Positions 1 to 9,080 of a DNA stretch of 61,510 bases are shown here, in pieces (position 1 is the stretch's first letter; each line of letters starts with the position of its first letter). This DNA is from a virus: the IMG/VR virus record IMGVR_UViG_3300006925_000017, positions 1-61,510 of that record; one strand, given 5' to 3'. The notes below the pieces were generated by a model that made no database searches, was not told the DNA's origin, and worked only from the letters and a program-made list of their open reading frames with translations. Position numbers and translations under genes: made by a program.

Positions 1-1
1 T

Positions 2-769
2 ACTGTAACATTCTTTTCAAGGAACGGTAAAGAATTTACTACCTTAGGTAATTTAGAAAATGAAATTTCTAAAATAGGTGGAGACTTTATTTTAGATGGA
101 GAAATCTGTATGGTAGATAAAGATGGTAATGAAGACTTCCAAGGAATTATGAAACAAATTAGAAAGAAGGATCATCAAATTGAAAATCCTAAATTCTTTG
201 TATTTGATTTTTTAACCTTAGATGAATTTGATGATAAGGTTGGAACTACTCCTCTTACTGAAAGACTTAAGAATGGTTATGATATTTTACCGGAAGAAAT
301 TAAATCTTCTATGTTAGAATTCTTACCACAAGAACAATTAACTACCGAAGAACAATTTACTGAAATGGCAAAAGAAGCCGAAGAGGCTGGGTTTGAAGGA
401 ATCATGGTTAGAAAGAATATTGGCTATGAAGGTAAAAGAAGTCATAATCTTTTAAAAGTTAAAAAATTCCATGATGCTGAATATACAATTTTAGAATGTA
501 TAAACGGTACAATGCGATGGACAGAAAATGGAAAACAAGTTGAGAAAGAAGGTTTAAGTAATATTATAATTGAACATAAAGGTAATAAAGTAAGTGTTGG
601 ATCTGGATTCTCTAAAGAACAAAGAGAACATTACCTTAATAATCATAATGAACTAATTGGTAAAACTGTAACTGTTCAATATTTTGAAGAAAGTCAAAAT
701 CAGAATGGTGGATATTCATTAAGATTCCCGGTAGTAAAACATATATATGAAAATGGAAGAAATTGTTAA
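2..769 (+). CDS. ATP-dependent DNA ligase, C-terminal part (5' end outside window)
   Basis: The frame is open from base 2, so the gene starts upstream and the first 256 codons visible here are its C-terminal part. Covalent nucleotidyltransferase motifs are visible: motif III (FILDGE, about 33 codons in), motif IV (EGIMVR) and motif V (LLKVKKF). An OB-fold-like region with a basic, Gly-rich end follows. The catalytic KxDG lysine (motif I) must lie outside the window. Family role: sealing nicks in duplex DNA during replication and repair, using ATP through a lysine-AMP intermediate. The stop codon overlaps the next ATG (TAATG). A T4 gp30-type or other phage ligase is most likely; an RNA ligase is less likely given the OB-like C-terminus. 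Confidence 0.85.
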   Translation, partial: TVTFFSRNGKEFTTLGNLENEISKIGGDFILDGEICMVDKDGNEDFQGIMKQIRKKDHQIENPKFFVFDFLTLDEFDDKVGTTPLTERLKNGYDILPEEIKSSMLEFLPQEQLTTEEQFTEMAKEAEEAGFEGIMVRKNIGYEGKRSHNLLKVKKFHDAEYTILECINGTMRWTENGKQVEKEGLSNIIIEHKGNKVSVGSGFSKEQREHYLNNHNELIGKTVTVQYFEESQNQNGGYSLRFPVVKHIYENGRNC

Positions 770-1419
770 TGTATCCATTTCATATCTCACCTGTGGTGAT
801 GCAACAGAAAGTAACCAATATATATTGTATGGAATTATTTGAGAAGTATAGAAAGTGGGGGAAAGATATAACTGTCTTTGATGTTGATGATACTTTGATT
901 GTAACCAAAAGTAAGATTAGAGTTTTTAATCCAAAAACAGGATATGAAATAGATCTTACGCCACAAGAATTTAATACATTTAAAACCAAGCCGCATGATA
1001 AGTTTGATTTTAATGACTTTAGGGATTTAGAAATTCTTAAGGCTGGTAAAATAATTGATTGGGTTTTTAACATTCTTAAAAGAACAATTTCAAAAGGTAC
1101 TGCTGTAGGTATTATTACTGCGAGAGACGATTCAAAACTTATCTATGATTTTTTAATGCATAACGGTGTTGATGTTAATCCTGATTTTATCTTTGCAATT
1201 AATGATCCTTCGTTAGGGTTTACTGGTTCTACTGCACAGAAGAAAAAAGATGCCTTTATGAAATTTGTGCAAATGGGATTTAGGAATTTTAAATTCTTTG
1301 ATGATGATAAAGAAAATATAAAAATTGCAAACAGTCTTAATAAAGATTTACCTGAGGTAAAAATGAAGGCGACTTTAATAAAACAAAAATGGATTCCAAA
1401 CTTCAGCGACTTCAAATAA
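769..1419 (+). CDS. HAD-superfamily phosphatase-like protein
   Basis: This 216-residue protein has the haloacid dehalogenase motif set: motif I DVDDTL (about residues 38-43) with the nucleophile and acid aspartates, motif II ITAR (about 117-120), a lysine-rich stretch for motif III, and acidic motif IV FFDDDKEN (about 179-186). Such phage HAD proteins remove phosphate from nucleotides or DNA/RNA ends. The substrate cannot be read from sequence. It sits directly behind the ligase, so a role in DNA or RNA end processing or nucleotide metabolism is plausible. I chose the ATG overlapping the ligase stop. A TTG two codons earlier and an ATG at 829 are alternatives; the catalytic core begins after 829. 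Confidence 0.75.
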   Translation: MYPFHISPVVMQQKVTNIYCMELFEKYRKWGKDITVFDVDDTLIVTKSKIRVFNPKTGYEIDLTPQEFNTFKTKPHDKFDFNDFRDLEILKAGKIIDWVFNILKRTISKGTAVGIITARDDSKLIYDFLMHNGVDVNPDFIFAINDPSLGFTGSTAQKKKDAFMKFVQMGFRNFKFFDDDKENIKIANSLNKDLPEVKMKATLIKQKWIPNFSDFK

Positions 1420-1862
1420 AGCTAAAAGCATTTACTAATATTTTGTTAAGTATTAGAGATCTTTCGAATTCTTCTACTACTAAGGTTGGTTGCATGGCCT
1501 TAAAAAAAGACTTTAGTAAAATAGCAAGCTTTGGGTATAATGGATCTTATAGTGGGGCTGGTACAAATAAAAATACTGGAACAGAAGAAGATTCTTTAAC
1601 ACCTGGTGAAAGTGGATTTATTCATGCTGAGGTAAATATGATTGCCAAGTTTCAAGAATATGATCCACAAAATTACATAATACTCTTAACACTCTCCCCT
1701 TGTAAAATGTGCACTAAAATTTTAGTTAATGCTGGATTTAAGCATGTTTATTGGATACAAGACTACAGAGACATGTCTCATCTTAAAATATTTAGTGAAT
1801 GTAATGTGACCTATGGTAAAATTTCTAACCTAGTAAATGACTACCACTCTATAAAGGACTGA
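1389..1862 (+). CDS. dCMP deaminase-like cytidine/deoxycytidylate deaminase
   Basis: This 157-residue protein carries the zinc-dependent deaminase signature: HAE at residues 79-81 and PCKMC at 104-108, giving one His and two Cys zinc ligands plus the catalytic Glu. The family converts dCMP to dUMP to feed dTMP synthesis, which suits a replicating AT-rich phage. The length fits a short dCMP deaminase. It overlaps the HAD gene by 31 bases, so the two are probably co-translated. The ATG at 1389 is the first in frame and leaves an N-terminal helix before the core. The exact substrate (dCMP or another cytosine nucleotide) is inferred from the family. Confidence 0.85.
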   Translation: MDSKLQRLQIKLKAFTNILLSIRDLSNSSTTKVGCMALKKDFSKIASFGYNGSYSGAGTNKNTGTEEDSLTPGESGFIHAEVNMIAKFQEYDPQNYIILLTLSPCKMCTKILVNAGFKHVYWIQDYRDMSHLKIFSECNVTYGKISNLVNDYHSIKD

Positions 1863-1878
1863 ATATATACAAAAAATA
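1860..1878 (+). promoter_or_regulatory. Putative late-type promoter box, copy 1 of an exact 19-mer
   Basis: The 19-mer TGAATATATACAAAAAATA begins on the TGA stop of the deaminase gene and lies 29 bases before the TTG at 1889. An identical 19-mer stands at 9638-9656, also beginning on a stop codon and 31 bases before a start. The core resembles the T4-family late box TATAAATA. Function is inferred. Confidence 0.5.
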
Positions 1879-1888
1879 GTACATACTT

Positions 1889-2470
1889 TTGGTCGTTGAA
1901 GCATTAACATTTAAACTATCTCTTGATTTTTTTGTCTACTTAAAAAAGTACAAAATAGATGTGTCTAAAATCCGTGTAGGATTTTATGACCAAGTAAATC
2001 AAAAAACTGAATTTACGGATTTTAACAGTATTGAAGAAATGGAATTATTCTATCAGAATAATTATGTCCCATTTGATCCTTGTTTTATAGGTGATATTGT
2101 TTCTATACAATTATTCCTAGGAGCAAGTGAACTATATGAATTTACAACTGAATATAGAGCATCCGATTTAACAGGTAATTTTACATTGACTACCGGGTCT
2201 TCTTTTGATATTCAAAGAAATTCACAACGTTCAGTTCTCGTAGATAGACAAGTTTCATTTATTAACAAAGCAGTGAAAGAGTATAGAAAATATTGGGATG
2301 AAATTTATAGAATATATACATTAGGTATTTACTCACCGTGTTATGCAGTGCCTGGTTGGTCACAAGGGACATGGTATTTAAATCAATTAAGAGAGGTGTT
2401 TACATCAAGAAAAGATACTGATGAATTTCCTTATGATGATGCTACTATTATTAATGAACCACCTGAATAA
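1889..2470 (+). CDS. Hypothetical protein before the large fibre
   Basis: This 193-residue protein has no recognisable domain. It is rich in aromatic and acidic residues, has no signal peptide or membrane segment, and ends in an acidic tail (DEFPYDDATIINEPPE). No ATG exists near the 5' end. TTG at 1889 is the best start because it lies 29 bases behind a promoter-like box and keeps the conserved-looking beta-rich N-terminus. The next in-frame ATG (about residue 51) would remove a quarter of the protein. Its position directly before a fibre gene suggests a virion or fibre-associated role, but this is only context. Confidence 0.6.
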   Translation: MVVEALTFKLSLDFFVYLKKYKIDVSKIRVGFYDQVNQKTEFTDFNSIEEMELFYQNNYVPFDPCFIGDIVSIQLFLGASELYEFTTEYRASDLTGNFTLTTGSSFDIQRNSQRSVLVDRQVSFINKAVKEYRKYWDEIYRIYTLGIYSPCYAVPGWSQGTWYLNQLREVFTSRKDTDEFPYDDATIINEPPE

Positions 2471-2479
2471 ATAAAAAAA
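2464..2479 (+). promoter_or_regulatory. Putative late promoter box (16-mer, copy 1)
   Basis: TGAATAAATAAAAAAA starts exactly 27 bases before the ATG at 2491. The identical 16-mer occurs at 13568 and 32232, again 27 bases before an ATG. It resembles the T4-like late promoter core. Confidence 0.5.
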
Positions 2480-2490
2480 GATAAGATTAA

Positions 2491-5400
2491 ATGGCATTCA
2501 ATCTAAAAGAATACATCATCTACAGAACTGAGGTTCAAAGAGAACTTTTTAACGGAGAGGTAGATGAAAACTTCAAGGCAGTAGCAAACCCATGGGTAGA
2601 TAACAGGTCTTACGATACCGGGCATGTAGTATATCACCCAGTTGAAGTTGTTAGTGCTACTGGGACTCCGGAAGAAACCTTAACTTGGTGGAGAGCTAAT
2701 AAAAGAACAACACAAGGCTCGTTTGATACTAATGAATGGGATATCATCGGAGGTATAGGTACTGGTGATATAACAGTAAGTGGATCAAATGGGTATGGTA
2801 AAGTATTAGTTAATTATACTGGCCCAACACCAGCCCTCGCAGCAGGTCTCGATTTTACATTAGCGTCTACAACTGATAATGATACTCTTAGATTAATAGC
2901 AGGCCCAGGTATTAGTTTTCAATATGACAATACAGTTAAGGCAATTAAGATAATAAATAATGGTAATGCAGGCGAGGTAAATCAAGGTTTAAATATAGGA
3001 ATAGGTGGCCAAGATTTATTTGCTGGGATGAGCGGCCAAGATTTAACATTCAGAGGGCTTAACGTAACTAATGTTACCGGTACTGGTGAAGTGTTAGAAA
3101 TCCAATTGGATGCTGCAAACAATAACGTAGTTTATAATTTTGATGAAGGTGCTCTTGAATTACAGAATTTAAATAGTGGGCAGCCTCTTATTGATTATTT
3201 GGATGATGTTGCAATAACTAATGTACAGAATGCTGATCTTTTACAATGGGATGGTAATAATTGGATAAACATTGCACCTAGTTCTGCTGGTCTAACTGGA
3301 GCACAAGGTACACAAGGTACGCAAGGTATTCAAGGTATTCAAGGTTTACAAGGTATTCAAGGTTTACAAGGCGTTCAAGGTATTACAGGAACACAAGGTG
3401 TTCAAGGTATTCAAGGTATCCAAGGTATTACAGGCGCAGGTACACAAGGTATTCAAGGTATTCAAGGTATTCAAGGTATTACAGGTGCAGGAACTCAAGG
3501 TATTCAAGGTATCCAAGGTATTACAGGTGCAGGAACTCAAGGTATTACAGGTATTCAAGGTACACAAGGTATTCAAGGTGTAACAGGAGCCGATGGTACT
3601 TTTGGTGGTGCTACTTTTGATTATCAATTTAATACAACATTAGTAGTTGACGATCCTGGATTTAGTTATGCTTCTTTAAATACAGCAAACCAAAGCCTAG
3701 CTACCATTATGTCTATAAATGATAATGGTGTTACTGGAACTGACATATCTACATTCTTAAACACAATAAAATCAAGTACTTCTATACCTAAAGGGCATGT
3801 TAGGATATCATCAAAGGCTGATTCAAATGAATTTATACTTTGGCAAATAACTGAAGTATATGACAGACCTTCTGCTCCAGGTACATGGTGGGAATTAGAA
3901 ATAGTACCTGTTGCATTTACTGAAACTGCACCATTTACTATGGATGAAGACATATTAATATCATTTGTTGTAACAGGAGATAAAGGTGCGCAAGGAACTC
4001 AAGGAACGCAAGGTATAATAGGTTCACAAGGTATAACAGGTTCCCAAGGTACTCAAGGTATTACTGGTGCAGGTACTCAAGGTATTCAAGGTATCCAAGG
4101 TATTACAGGAACTGGCGCGCAAGGCGCACAAGGTACATTTGGTACACAAGGTATTCAAGGTATAACAGGAGGTATTGGTTATTTAGGTAATTGGTATTTA
4201 AGAAATACAACAACCGGTGTAGCTGATCCAACATCTGGTGAATTTATTGGAAATAGTACTACAAATTTTAGTAATGTTACTTTCTTTGAATTAAATACAA
4301 CAGACTGGGGTACGACAGGTTCTAATGGTATAAATAGAGGAGGATACTTGGAGTATGTTTGTCCTGGATCAATTATGCATATTGAAGATCCGGCAACCGG
4401 TGATGAATGGCAATGGGAAGTAGATGCTAATGCCCTCTCTTCTTCTACAACATTTAGAGAATTAACTGTTACTTTTCTTGCTGGCCCAAGTGGTATTGGA
4501 ACACTGGATCATGTATATGAAGTTAGATTTGATACCGCTGGATGTACAGGTGCACAAGGTATAACTGGTTTACAAGGTATACAAGGTATAGCAGGTAGCG
4601 TTTCGGCTCAAGGAACACAAGGTACACAAGGTATTACTGGAACTGGAACTCAGGGTATAACTGGTTTACAAGGTATACAAGGTATAGCAGGTAGCGTTTC
4701 GGCTCAAGGAACACAAGGAACCCAAGGTATAACTGGAACTGGAACTCAGGGTATTCAAGGTATAATTGGTTTACAAGGTATACAAGGTATAGCAGGTAGT
4801 GTTTCGGCTCAAGGAACACAAGGAACTCAAGGTATAACTGGAACTGGAACTCAAGGTATTCAAGGTATCACTGGTTTGCAAGGAACTCAAGGTACACAAG
4901 GTATTGAAGGTACAGGTACACAAGGCATTCAAGGTATCACTGGTATTCAAGGAACACAAGGAACACAAGGTATAACTGGTACCGGTATACAAGGTATAAC
5001 TGGAACTCAAGGTATAACTGGTTTACAAGGTATACAAGGTATAGCAGGTAGTGTTTCAGCACAAGGAACGCAAGGAACCCAAGGTATAACTGGAACTGGA
5101 ACTCAAGGTATTCAAGGTATCACTGGTATTCAAGGAACACAAGGAACACAAGGTATAACTGGTACCGGTATACAAGGTATAACTGGTTTACAAGGTATCA
5201 CTGGTTTACAAGGAACTCAAGGTACACAAGGTATTGAAGGTACAGGAACTCAAGGTATTCAAGGTATAACCGGTTTACAAGGAACACAAGGAACCCAAGG
5301 TATAACTGGAACTGGAACTCAAGGTATTCAAGGTATCACTGGTTTACAAGGAACACAAGGTATAACTGGTTTACAAGGTATTCAAGGTTTACAAGGAACT

Positions 5401-7428
5401 CAAGGTATTGAAGGCACAGGAACTCAAGGTACTCAAGGTATTCAAGGTATCACTGGTTTACAAGGAACTCAAGGTTTACAAGGTATTGAAGGTACTGGAA
5501 CTCAAGGTATTCAAGGTATCACTGGTTTACAAGGAACACAAGGTATAACTGGTGATCAAGGAACACAAGGAACAACCGGCGCAGAAGGTGGGTGTTTTAC
5601 TCCTACTGCGTTTTTTAATAATGGATTTTCATCTACTGTACAACAATATGTACAAGTTGATAACTCAACACCAACGCAGGTATTCATCGGTAATACTTCA
5701 GGTTGTCAGTTTATTGGAGATAATGCATTAAATGAAAACGCTACGATTACTATACAAGATCCAGCTACACCAGCTAATAAGATGATACTTAGGGTTGACA
5801 GTAAAATTCCTGCGGCCCTTCAACCTTCTAATGGTATAATTTATAATATTACTATAATTAGTGGTGCTTTTCTTTTAGCTAATAATCCTAGCCCTGTTTA
5901 TACTGTATGTACATACCAGGCAGGTCCACTAATAGTTGGACCAGGTTGTGAACTAATAAATAGAGAGGTATTTACAATAGGTGGTACCGCTCCTGGGACA
6001 TTCGCTGTTAATAATGCAACTGCTAATTTAGTAACACAGGTGTTTATTAGTCCAACTTCTAGTAATAATCAAGCGGCAGTAGTAGGCTCAATACTTTCAT
6101 TTTCCCAAAGTTCTGATGGTACTTATTCTAATCCTGATAATTATGAAGTAACTCTAGTGACAACACCGACAGGAAATTTAGTTTATACTGTTGTATGGGT
6201 TAGTGGACCTAATCAAACTTTTAGTGGAGATGATGAAGTAGTTTATTGTGTTAGTCAGCCAGGTACTGCAGGAACACAAGGTATTCAAGGTATTCAAGGT
6301 ACCCAAGGTATTCAAGGTATTCAAGGTGTAGGTGTAAATGGTGTAGATGGTGCAAATGCTTTAAGATGGATTTGTAATTCAACTTCCGGTGCAGGTGCAC
6401 CTGCAAATAATGATTTTAATATTTCTAATAATGACCCATCATTAGCATCACTTGTAAATATTTCAAAAACTGATGCTAATGCCTCTGTCGTTGATGGTTG
6501 GTTAGCAGGAATCTCTTCAGGTGATCAAATAGCTTTATATAAAGTAGATGATCCGTCACAATTCGGTATCTATTTAGTAAATGGTAATCCAACCTCCGGT
6601 ACCAATTCCCTCTTAATCGCTCTTCAATATATTGCTGGTGACGGGCAATTTGCTGCAGGTGATACATATTCAATATCTTATAACATAACAGGAGTACAAG
6701 GTACTACTGGTACACAAGGTACACAAGGTATAACAGGAGGCAGCGGAACTTCAATTGCTCCTCAATTTGAAAGTTCTATAGTAGTAAGTGATGGTCTTCC
6801 TAATTACAATACTGCTGGATGGCAGGTAGGTGATGCGGCGGCTTCTAGTGGCGGATTGGCACTCCTAGGTGGTTGGTCTGATTCGATTTGGGCTAGGACG
6901 GTACAAGGAGGTTCTTACCCAGGCGGTATAGTAATTGGTGAAATAACATCTGTGGGAGCTCATGGGCCTACCAGGGCTGATCAAGCAAGACCTACAACCA
7001 TGACCTGTGGTGTAGTACCAAATGAATCGGTTGTAGCTGGTAGTAAACAATACAATGTGTACTTCACTGTTTTTACAAATAATACAGGTGTTTCAAATAC
7101 TGGTGATTTTCATGTGAAAATGTGGACGTGGGAATGTGGTGATATAATTCCTCCATCAACCGGCGGAACCGGCGATGACATGATGGCCTTAACTGGCTTA
7201 GGGCCTGATGATGGTATAACATTCTCTAATGCTCAATTTACCGTCTTTGACGACCAAGATGTAAATGCTGGAAAATTCTTATGTGGCACAGCAAGCTTTA
7301 ATATTAGTGTACCCGTTAATCCATCAACTACAAGGATTTTCTTGGGGTTTGCAGCTAGTAAAGGTGGAACTTTGGAGCTAGATGAAGTCAATATTACATA
7401 TAAGGTATTTATCAGTGATCCATCATAA
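2491..7428 (+). CDS. Giant collagen-like tail fibre / adhesin
   Basis: This 1645-residue protein alternates collagen-like Gly-X-Gln repeats (GTQ, GIQ, GLQ, GIT triplets) with beta-rich globular segments. The N-terminal ~100 residues hold a small Trp/Tyr-rich domain that may anchor the fibre. Repeat blocks cover about residues 270-365, 500-565, 685-1030, 1260-1285 and 1405-1425. Between them lie four globular domains of about 100-230 residues, and the C-terminus is a ~220-residue beta domain that could bind receptor. Gly-X-Y repeats in phage fibres form trimeric helices. Proline is almost absent from these, so Gln/Thr/Ile packing must stabilise the trimer. A late-type box precedes the start by 27 bases. 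Confidence 0.8.
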   Translation: MAFNLKEYIIYRTEVQRELFNGEVDENFKAVANPWVDNRSYDTGHVVYHPVEVVSATGTPEETLTWWRANKRTTQGSFDTNEWDIIGGIGTGDITVSGSNGYGKVLVNYTGPTPALAAGLDFTLASTTDNDTLRLIAGPGISFQYDNTVKAIKIINNGNAGEVNQGLNIGIGGQDLFAGMSGQDLTFRGLNVTNVTGTGEVLEIQLDAANNNVVYNFDEGALELQNLNSGQPLIDYLDDVAITNVQNADLLQWDGNNWINIAPSSAGLTGAQGTQGTQGIQGIQGLQGIQGLQGVQGITGTQGVQGIQGIQGITGAGTQGIQGIQGIQGITGAGTQGIQGIQGITGAGTQGITGIQGTQGIQGVTGADGTFGGATFDYQFNTTLVVDDPGFSYASLNTANQSLATIMSINDNGVTGTDISTFLNTIKSSTSIPKGHVRISSKADSNEFILWQITEVYDRPSAPGTWWELEIVPVAFTETAPFTMDEDILISFVVTGDKGAQGTQGTQGIIGSQGITGSQGTQGITGAGTQGIQGIQGITGTGAQGAQGTFGTQGIQGITGGIGYLGNWYLRNTTTGVADPTSGEFIGNSTTNFSNVTFFELNTTDWGTTGSNGINRGGYLEYVCPGSIMHIEDPATGDEWQWEVDANALSSSTTFRELTVTFLAGPSGIGTLDHVYEVRFDTAGCTGAQGITGLQGIQGIAGSVSAQGTQGTQGITGTGTQGITGLQGIQGIAGSVSAQGTQGTQGITGTGTQGIQGIIGLQGIQGIAGSVSAQGTQGTQGITGTGTQGIQGITGLQGTQGTQGIEGTGTQGIQGITGIQGTQGTQGITGTGIQGITGTQGITGLQGIQGIAGSVSAQGTQGTQGITGTGTQGIQGITGIQGTQGTQGITGTGIQGITGLQGITGLQGTQGTQGIEGTGTQGIQGITGLQGTQGTQGITGTGTQGIQGITGLQGTQGITGLQGIQGLQGTQGIEGTGTQGTQGIQGITGLQGTQGLQGIEGTGTQGIQGITGLQGTQGITGDQGTQGTTGAEGGCFTPTAFFNNGFSSTVQQYVQVDNSTPTQVFIGNTSGCQFIGDNALNENATITIQDPATPANKMILRVDSKIPAALQPSNGIIYNITIISGAFLLANNPSPVYTVCTYQAGPLIVGPGCELINREVFTIGGTAPGTFAVNNATANLVTQVFISPTSSNNQAAVVGSILSFSQSSDGTYSNPDNYEVTLVTTPTGNLVYTVVWVSGPNQTFSGDDEVVYCVSQPGTAGTQGIQGIQGTQGIQGIQGVGVNGVDGANALRWICNSTSGAGAPANNDFNISNNDPSLASLVNISKTDANASVVDGWLAGISSGDQIALYKVDDPSQFGIYLVNGNPTSGTNSLLIALQYIAGDGQFAAGDTYSISYNITGVQGTTGTQGTQGITGGSGTSIAPQFESSIVVSDGLPNYNTAGWQVGDAAASSGGLALLGGWSDSIWARTVQGGSYPGGIVIGEITSVGAHGPTRADQARPTTMTCGVVPNESVVAGSKQYNVYFTVFTNNTGVSNTGDFHVKMWTWECGDIIPPSTGGTGDDMMALTGLGPDDGITFSNAQFTVFDDQDVNAGKFLCGTASFNISVPVNPSTTRIFLGFAASKGGTLELDEVNITYKVFISDPS
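3301..3590 (+). repeat. 9-base-period tandem repeat (collagen-like block 1)
   Basis: Degenerate 9-base units of the type CAAGGTATT / ACAGGTACA run in frame with the fibre gene and encode Gly-X-Gln/Thr triplets. Long exact stretches (for example TATTCAAGGTATTCAAGG) recur. Confidence 0.9.
4540..5590 (+). repeat. Main collagen-like repeat block with four long near-identical modules
   Basis: About 1 kb of 9-base repeats. A longer module starting GGTTTACAAGGTATACAAGG and passing through a non-collagen linker (AGSVSA) recurs at 4567, 4663, 4768 and 5020, so larger units of about 96-105 bases have been duplicated on top of the 9-base period. Smaller related blocks lie at about 3985-4170, 6268-6340 and 6700-6740. 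Confidence 0.9.
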
Positions 7429-7487
7429 TATTTAAATTTAAAACAATTTTATTTTTTTATGTATAATAACTATAAAGGGATAATAGT

Positions 7488-7973
7488 ATGGAAAGTATAG
7501 AAGAAAAACTACAGTGGATTAAAGGTGATAAGATAGGGTCGGTAGAAGTTATTAAAACTACCGAGGATGGGTGGACTATATTTGAGAGTGGTGGAAGAAT
7601 ATCAACTAATCTAATATCTGAATTTTTAGAACCTTTGGATGGAGATCCTTTAGATTTTAATTCACCTACACCAGCATCAATAAAAGCAGAGGTCTATAAA
7701 GAAAAATTGCCACCACAAAAAGAAACCTCATCTCCAATAAGAACTCTTTTTGATAAGCAGAAAAAGAATGATAAAGTAAAACTGAATCTTACCTTTCCAA
7801 TAAGTGTCCCTAAAAAGGCTATTTATGAAATTATTAGTTCATCATTTGATAGTGAAGAAGTAAACGAGGAACTAGAATCATTTATTAAAAATCAAATATC
7901 AGAAGATTTAATTTTGGATAGTCTTTTTGATAGTATTAAAGAATTAATTAAAACTAGATATAAAATTGACTAA
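7488..7973 (+). CDS. Hypothetical protein with two-part layout
   Basis: This 161-residue protein is not recognised. The N-terminal ~50 residues look like a small beta barrel (IKGDKIGSVEVIKTTEDGWTIFESGG) and are followed by a Pro/Lys-rich linker. The C-terminal ~65 residues are helical and acidic (SFDSEEVNEELESFIKNQ). It opens a run of five small unknown genes and has an AAAGGGA stretch 10-15 bases before its ATG, one of the few starts here with any Shine-Dalgarno likeness. No membrane segment. Confidence 0.6.
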   Translation: MESIEEKLQWIKGDKIGSVEVIKTTEDGWTIFESGGRISTNLISEFLEPLDGDPLDFNSPTPASIKAEVYKEKLPPQKETSSPIRTLFDKQKKNDKVKLNLTFPISVPKKAIYEIISSSFDSEEVNEELESFIKNQISEDLILDSLFDSIKELIKTRYKID

Positions 7974-7980
7974 GCAATTT

Positions 7981-8002
7981 AAGGTATAATATATAATAAA
8001 AT
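7981..8002 (+). promoter_or_regulatory. Putative promoter box AATATATAA
   Basis: The motif TATAATATATAATAAAA lies directly downstream of a stop codon and about 25 bases before the ATG at 8010, matching the spacing of the other late-type boxes in this window. Confidence 0.4.
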
Positions 8003-8009
8003 CAATCAC

Positions 8010-8384
8010 ATGACACAAGCACCGAATAGAAGACAGAGAAGATTAGCGATGAAGTATCAAGGTATACTAAAGGCGAAAAGAAACTTACCTTTTAATGAAT
8101 GGATGAAACTCACAAAGGCATCTATTGATAAAGGTATAGAATTACATAAAGCTAACACTGATGCAGTAGAGAAGAAAATTACAGAACAGCTTGAGAGCAT
8201 GGAAGAAAGTAAAATTATAGCATGGAAAGAAGTTGGCTATAATGATAAAGAAATTGAAATGTTAAGAGAAGCTGATGCTATTTTAACTGTTAAAGATAAA
8301 GAATCATGGCATACCGATAAAAAGGTAGCAAGAAAGCTAATGAAAGAAGCAAGAGAATCTTTAAATAATAGACTTAATGATTAA
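8010..8384 (+). CDS. Hypothetical basic helical protein
   Basis: This 124-residue protein starts with a basic, Arg-rich segment (NRRQRRLAMKYQ) and is otherwise predicted to be long charged helices rich in Lys, Glu and Ala. This suggests nucleic acid binding or a structural coiled coil. No family is recognised. The last codons overlap the next gene by 8 bases, so translation is probably coupled. Confidence 0.6.
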   Translation: MTQAPNRRQRRLAMKYQGILKAKRNLPFNEWMKLTKASIDKGIELHKANTDAVEKKITEQLESMEESKIIAWKEVGYNDKEIEMLREADAILTVKDKESWHTDKKVARKLMKEARESLNNRLND

Positions 8385-8706
8385 AATCGTTTTAGAACCT
8401 GCAAGGAATGGGGTTATTAAGAGAGTGATCGATGATAATCATGGCGGCGGTAAAGAACAGTGGACTTCAACAGATGTATATGAATCTAATGATGAAAGCC
8501 GTAATAAGTACGAATATATTATGAAGTTCTTTTGGGAGCTATGCGAGGATCTAGGTTTAGAAGGCGGTAATAAATTTGAAAAAGAAGTACTCAGGTTAAA
8601 GACGGAATGGGGTACTCATTATGAGCCTAATAAAAAAGAACTAGAAAGTAAAATAAGAGAGCTCCAAGCAGAGATCGATTTACTAACTGAATGGAAACAA
8701 ACATAG
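8377..8706 (+). CDS. Hypothetical protein with C-terminal coiled coil
   Basis: This 109-residue protein is unrecognised. The first 30 residues look beta-rich with a Gly-Gly loop (DDNHGGGKEQW). Residues about 75-105 form an acidic/basic heptad-like helix (ESKIRELQAEIDLLTEW) likely to dimerise. It overlaps its upstream neighbour by 8 bases and its downstream neighbour by 16 bases, so it belongs to a tightly coupled set of small genes. Confidence 0.6.
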   Translation: MIKIVLEPARNGVIKRVIDDNHGGGKEQWTSTDVYESNDESRNKYEYIMKFFWELCEDLGLEGGNKFEKEVLRLKTEWGTHYEPNKKELESKIRELQAEIDLLTEWKQT

Positions 8707-9080
8707 AATTTAATTTTATATACTCAAAGGATGCGGTAAGAGTAAAAACCTTTTTAGGTGCAGTTCCTAGAAATATTGAATGTATTAATTACATGGATAT
8801 TTTTAACAAACTAACCAAGAATGATTTTTATCAATTTGAACCGTCTGACGCTGTTGTATCGTCTTATCTTATGAAGCAGTTGCAAACTGTATTGGATAGA
8901 AATACTACTTCTTCAATTTTTTATGTACTTGGTAATCTTAATGAATCTACAGTAACAGGTATAAAGACATATGTAGAATCTTTAACCGATAGAGAATTAA
9001 AATACAACATATATCATTCACCAGAAATTAATGTAAACGGTAGCGCAGATCTATTTGAGAACATTATAGAATTTGAATGA
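8691..9080 (+). CDS. Hypothetical protein
   Basis: This 129-residue protein is not recognised. It has a mixed alpha/beta composition (alternating hydrophobic strands such as SIFYVLGNL) and an acidic C-terminus ending in EFE. There is no signal peptide or membrane segment. The 5' end lies within the preceding gene and the 3' end overlaps the next start by 4 bases (ATGA), so it is translated as part of the same message. Confidence 0.6.
   Translation: METNIEFNFIYSKDAVRVKTFLGAVPRNIECINYMDIFNKLTKNDFYQFEPSDAVVSSYLMKQLQTVLDRNTTSSIFYVLGNLNESTVTGIKTYVESLTDRELKYNIYHSPEINVNGSADLFENIIEFE

Noticed and set aside
780-1415. Minus-strand frames opposite the HAD gene
   Set aside because: They mirror a well-supported + strand gene with catalytic motifs and have no leader of their own.
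3364-5010. Long minus-strand and alternate-frame open frames inside the fibre repeats
   Set aside because: They arise from the 9-base periodic sequence, which is free of stops in several frames. They have low-complexity products and no plausible leaders.
3301-5590. CRISPR-like array
   Set aside because: Repeats are in frame, contiguous at 9-base period and without unique spacers, so this is a protein-coding repeat.
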